Below, piece by piece: positions 61,812-64,000 of a stretch of 64,000 nucleotides of DNA; the first letter of the stretch is position 1; each line of letters begins with the position of its first letter. The translations under genes were made by a program, and so were the position numbers. The notes under the pieces were generated by a model. The model was given only the letters and a program-made list of their open reading frames with translations. It had not been told where the DNA came from and did not search any database. Origin of the DNA: Pseudonocardia humida (GTDB lineage: Bacteria > Actinomycetota > Actinomycetes > Mycobacteriales > Pseudonocardiaceae); NCBI RefSeq assembly GCF_023898865.1, contig NZ_JAGSOV010000057.1, forward strand, positions 62,001 to 126,000. The letters run 5' to 3'.

Positions 61812-64000
61812 CTACGGCCCGCCGAGCGGGGCCACGTCGGTCACCCAGACGACCGGCGTGCCCTGCTCGTCGCTGGCGGCCAGGTCGATCTCGGCGGTGA
61901 CCGCCCAGTCGCGGTCGCCCGCGGGGTCGTCCAGGACCTGGCGCACCAGCCAGCGCTCGGGCTCCTCGGTGATCTGGATGAGCTGCGGGCCGCGCGCGTC
62001 GGGCCCGGTGCCGATGTCGGCGTGCTCGGCCCAGTAGGGCTCCAGCGCCTCGCGCCAGGCCCGGGCGTCCCAGCCCGCCTCGGCGTCGAGCTCGCCGAGC
62101 AGGTCCCAGCGGCGCAGCGCGGCCAGCTCGACGCGGCGGAACAGCGCGTTGCGCACCAGCACCCGGAACGCCCTGGCGTTGGCGGTCACCCTGGCCGGGC
62201 CGGTGTCCAGGCTCGGTGGCGTCGGCTCCTCACCGGTGCCGGCCCCCGCGGCCAGGGCCTCCCACTCGTCGAGCAGGCTGGAGTCGACCTGGCGGACCAG
62301 CTCGCCGAGCCACTCCACGACGTCGATGAGCTCCTCGGTCTTGGCCTCGTCGGGGACGGTCTGGCGCAGGGCGCGGTAGGTGTCGGCGAGGTAGCGCAGC
62401 ACCAGGCCCTCGGAGCGGGCCAGCTGGTAGTGCCCGACGTACTCGACGAACGTCATCGAGCGCTCGAACATGTCGCGGGCCACCGACTTGGGCGACAGCC
62501 GCGCGTCGGCCACCCACGGCGCGCCGCGGCGGTAGGTCTCCAGGGCCGCGGTGAGCAGCTCCTCGAGCGGCTTGGGGTAGCTGACGTCCTCCAGCAGCGC
62601 CATCCGCTGCTCGTACTCGATGCCCTCGGCCTTCATCGCGGCCACGGCCTCGCCGCGGGCCCGGTTCTCCTGGGCGTAGAGCACCTGACGGGGGTCGTCG
62701 AGGGTCGCCTCGACGACCGACAGCACGTCCATCGGGTAGCTCGGCGACTCGCGGTCGAGCAGCTCGAACGCGGCCAGCGCGAACGGCGAGAGCGGCTGGT
62801 TGAGCGCGAAGTCGAGCTGCAGGTCGCCGACCAACCTCACCTGGCGGCCCTCGGCGTCGGGCTCGTCGAGCTGCTCGACGACGCCCGCGGCCAGCAGCGC
62901 CCGGTAGATCGCGATGGCGCGCAGGATGTGCTTGCGCTGGCGGTTGCGCGGCTCGTGGTTGTCCTCGAGCAGGTGGCGCATCGCGGCGAAGGCGTCGCCG
63001 GGGCGGGCGATGACGTTGAGCAGCATGGCGTGGGTCACGACGAAGTGGCTGGTCAGCGGCTCGGGTTGGGCGTTCTGCAGGCGCTCGAAGCTGGTCTGGG
63101 ACCAGCCGACGAAGCCCTCGGGGGGCTGCTTGCGCACGATCCGGCGGCGCTTCTTGACGTCGTCGCCCGCGCGGGCGAGCAGCCGGGCGTTCTCCACCTC
63201 GTGGTCGGGGGCCTCGGCGACGACCGTGCCGATCGTGTCGTAGCCCGCGCGCCCGGCCCGCCCGGCGATCTGGTGGAACTCGCGGGCCTTGAGCGGGCGG
63301 GTGCGCTGGCCGTCGTACTTGCTCAGCGCGGTGAACAGCACCGTGCGGATCGGCACGTTGATGCCGACGCCGAGGGTGTCGGTGCCGCAGATGACGCGCA
63401 GCAGTCCGGCCTGGGCCAGGGTCTCCACCAGCCGCCGGTAGCGCGGCAGCATCCCGGCGTGGTGCACGCCGATGCCGTGGCGCACCAGCCGCGACAGCGT
63501 CCGGCCGAAGCCGGCGGTGAACCGGAAGCTGCCGATCAGCTCCGCGATCGCCTGCTTGTCCTCCTTGGACGTCACGTTGACGCTCATCAGCGCCTGCGCC
63601 CGTTCCACGGCGGCCTGCTGGGTGAAGTGCACGACGTAGACCGGGGCCTGGTTGGTCTGCATCAGCTCGGAGATCGTCTCGTGCAGCGGGGTGAGCACGT
63701 ACTGGTAGACCAGCGGCACCGGCCGCTGCACCGAGGTGATCACCGAGGTCTCCCGGCCGGTGCGCCGGGTCAGGTCGTCGCGGAAGAACGACACGTCGCC
63801 CAGCGTGGCGCTCATCAGCAGGAACTGCGCCTGCGGCAGCTCGATCAGCGGCACCTGCCACGCCCAGCCGCGGTCGGGGTCGGCGTAGAAGTGGAACTCG
63901 TCCATCACCACGCTGCCGACGTCGGCGGCCCGGCCCGAGCGCAGCGCGATGTTGGCCAGGATCTCGGCGGTGCAGCAGATGATCGGGGCGCCCTCGTTGA
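61812..64000 (-). CDS. DExH-box helicase with DUF3516 domain, 5' end beyond window
   Basis: The last 728 residues of a superfamily 2 helicase; the N-terminus with Walker A lies outside. Visible motifs are VVMDEFHFYADPDRGW (motif II, DEFH), LLMSATLGDV (III), HHAGMLPRYRRLVETLAQAG, CGTDTLGVGINVPI (V) and HQIAGRAGRAGYDT (VI, QxxGRAGR). The long C-terminal half is DUF3516 (about 250-728 of the visible part). Relatives in actinobacteria are called DUF3516 DEAD/DEAH helicases and share core features with Ski2/Mtr4 and HelY RNA helicases. The likely substrate is RNA; the actual role is unknown. Confidence 0.9.
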   Translation of the reverse strand, partial: NEGAPIICCTAEILANIALRSGRAADVGSVVMDEFHFYADPDRGWAWQVPLIELPQAQFLLMSATLGDVSFFRDDLTRRTGRETSVITSVQRPVPLVYQYVLTPLHETISELMQTNQAPVYVVHFTQQAAVERAQALMSVNVTSKEDKQAIAELIGSFRFTAGFGRTLSRLVRHGIGVHHAGMLPRYRRLVETLAQAGLLRVICGTDTLGVGINVPIRTVLFTALSKYDGQRTRPLKAREFHQIAGRAGRAGYDTIGTVVAEAPDHEVENARLLARAGDDVKKRRRIVRKQPPEGFVGWSQTSFERLQNAQPEPLTSHFVVTHAMLLNVIARPGDAFAAMRHLLEDNHEPRNRQRKHILRAIAIYRALLAAGVVEQLDEPDAEGRQVRLVGDLQLDFALNQPLSPFALAAFELLDRESPSYPMDVLSVVEATLDDPRQVLYAQENRARGEAVAAMKAEGIEYEQRMALLEDVSYPKPLEELLTAALETYRRGAPWVADARLSPKSVARDMFERSMTFVEYVGHYQLARSEGLVLRYLADTYRALRQTVPDEAKTEELIDVVEWLGELVRQVDSSLLDEWEALAAGAGTGEEPTPPSLDTGPARVTANARAFRVLVRNALFRRVELAALRRWDLLGELDAEAGWDARAWREALEPYWAEHADIGTGPDARGPQLIQITEEPERWLVRQVLDDPAGDRDWAVTAEIDLAASDEQGTPVVWVTDVAPLGGP

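Overview
This window is chromosomal DNA of a very GC-rich actinobacterium, most likely from the Pseudonocardiales. I base this on the extreme G/C third-position bias, frequent GTG starts, many ATGA/GTGA stop-start overlaps, and TANNNT -10 boxes 6-7 nt before start codons. Typical actinobacterial families are also present: roadblock/DUF742 conservon proteins, DUF4032, DUF6529, DUF1707, sunset-domain and F420-type LLM oxidoreductases. I see no phage, plasmid, insertion sequence, CRISPR array, tRNA or rRNA. The genus cannot be fixed from the sequence.

Region by region: 1-3.1 kb holds a partial DUF4388-like gene, a roadblock protein, a repeat-rich intergenic stretch, a TPR protein and a GPP34 (GOLPH3-like) protein. 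3.4-9.7 kb holds an APC permease, a P-loop kinase, a GAF-SpoIIE phosphatase and a PknH-like Ser/Thr kinase overlapping an EmbR-like regulator (wHTH-BTAD-FHA). 9.8-15 kb has membrane proteins, a GNAT acetyltransferase, a lipoprotein metallopeptidase, an SMP-30 lactonase and a Sua5/YrdC/YciO-type protein. 15.1-17 kb is a degenerate conservon-type histidine kinase with a Gly/Asn/Tyr low-complexity domain. 17.2-23.1 kb holds a PLP enzyme, a CPBP protease, an NAD-binding protein, a divergent Lrp regulator/alanine dehydrogenase pair and a lipid kinase. 23.1-24.06 kb is non-coding and built of two long inverted repeats followed by an array of about 29-bp units. 24.1-26.7 kb holds DNA polymerase IV and an SGNH hydrolase.

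26.7-34.1 kb is an osmotic-stress style signalling locus with the layout of Streptomyces osaC / osaA-osaB: a HATPase-GAF-PP2C protein divergent from a giant multi-HAMP hybrid histidine kinase and a single-domain response regulator, followed by a small CsbD gene. 34.2-43 kb holds a methyltransferase, an AbrB-type membrane protein, succinate-semialdehyde dehydrogenase, an ECF42-type sigma factor with a YciI/DGPF protein, an alanyl-tRNA editing protein, a sunset-domain membrane protein with a perfect 9 x 15-bp repeat, and FabG. 43.1-47.7 kb holds DUF4032, then an anti-sigma/ECF sigma pair divergent from a secreted protein, a DUF6529 membrane protein and a Rieske protein. 47.7-53 kb is the methylmalonyl-CoA mutase operon mutA-mutB-meaB, linking propionyl-CoA breakdown to succinyl-CoA.

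53-64 kb holds DUF1707, a DUF457-like membrane hydrolase and an NAD-dependent dehydrogenase. It continues with an uncertain orphan ORF, a sulfite-oxidase-like molybdoenzyme with a ferredoxin-reductase partner, a DUF4126-like/NUDIX pair, an LLM oxidoreductase, an orphan DUF742 protein and a small protein with a palindromic operator at its start. It ends with a cupin and a DUF3516 DExH helicase cut by the window end. The main themes are signal transduction (two PP2C phosphatases, a Ser/Thr kinase, a large hybrid kinase, two ECF factors and three scattered conservon-type modules) and unusual intergenic repeats.
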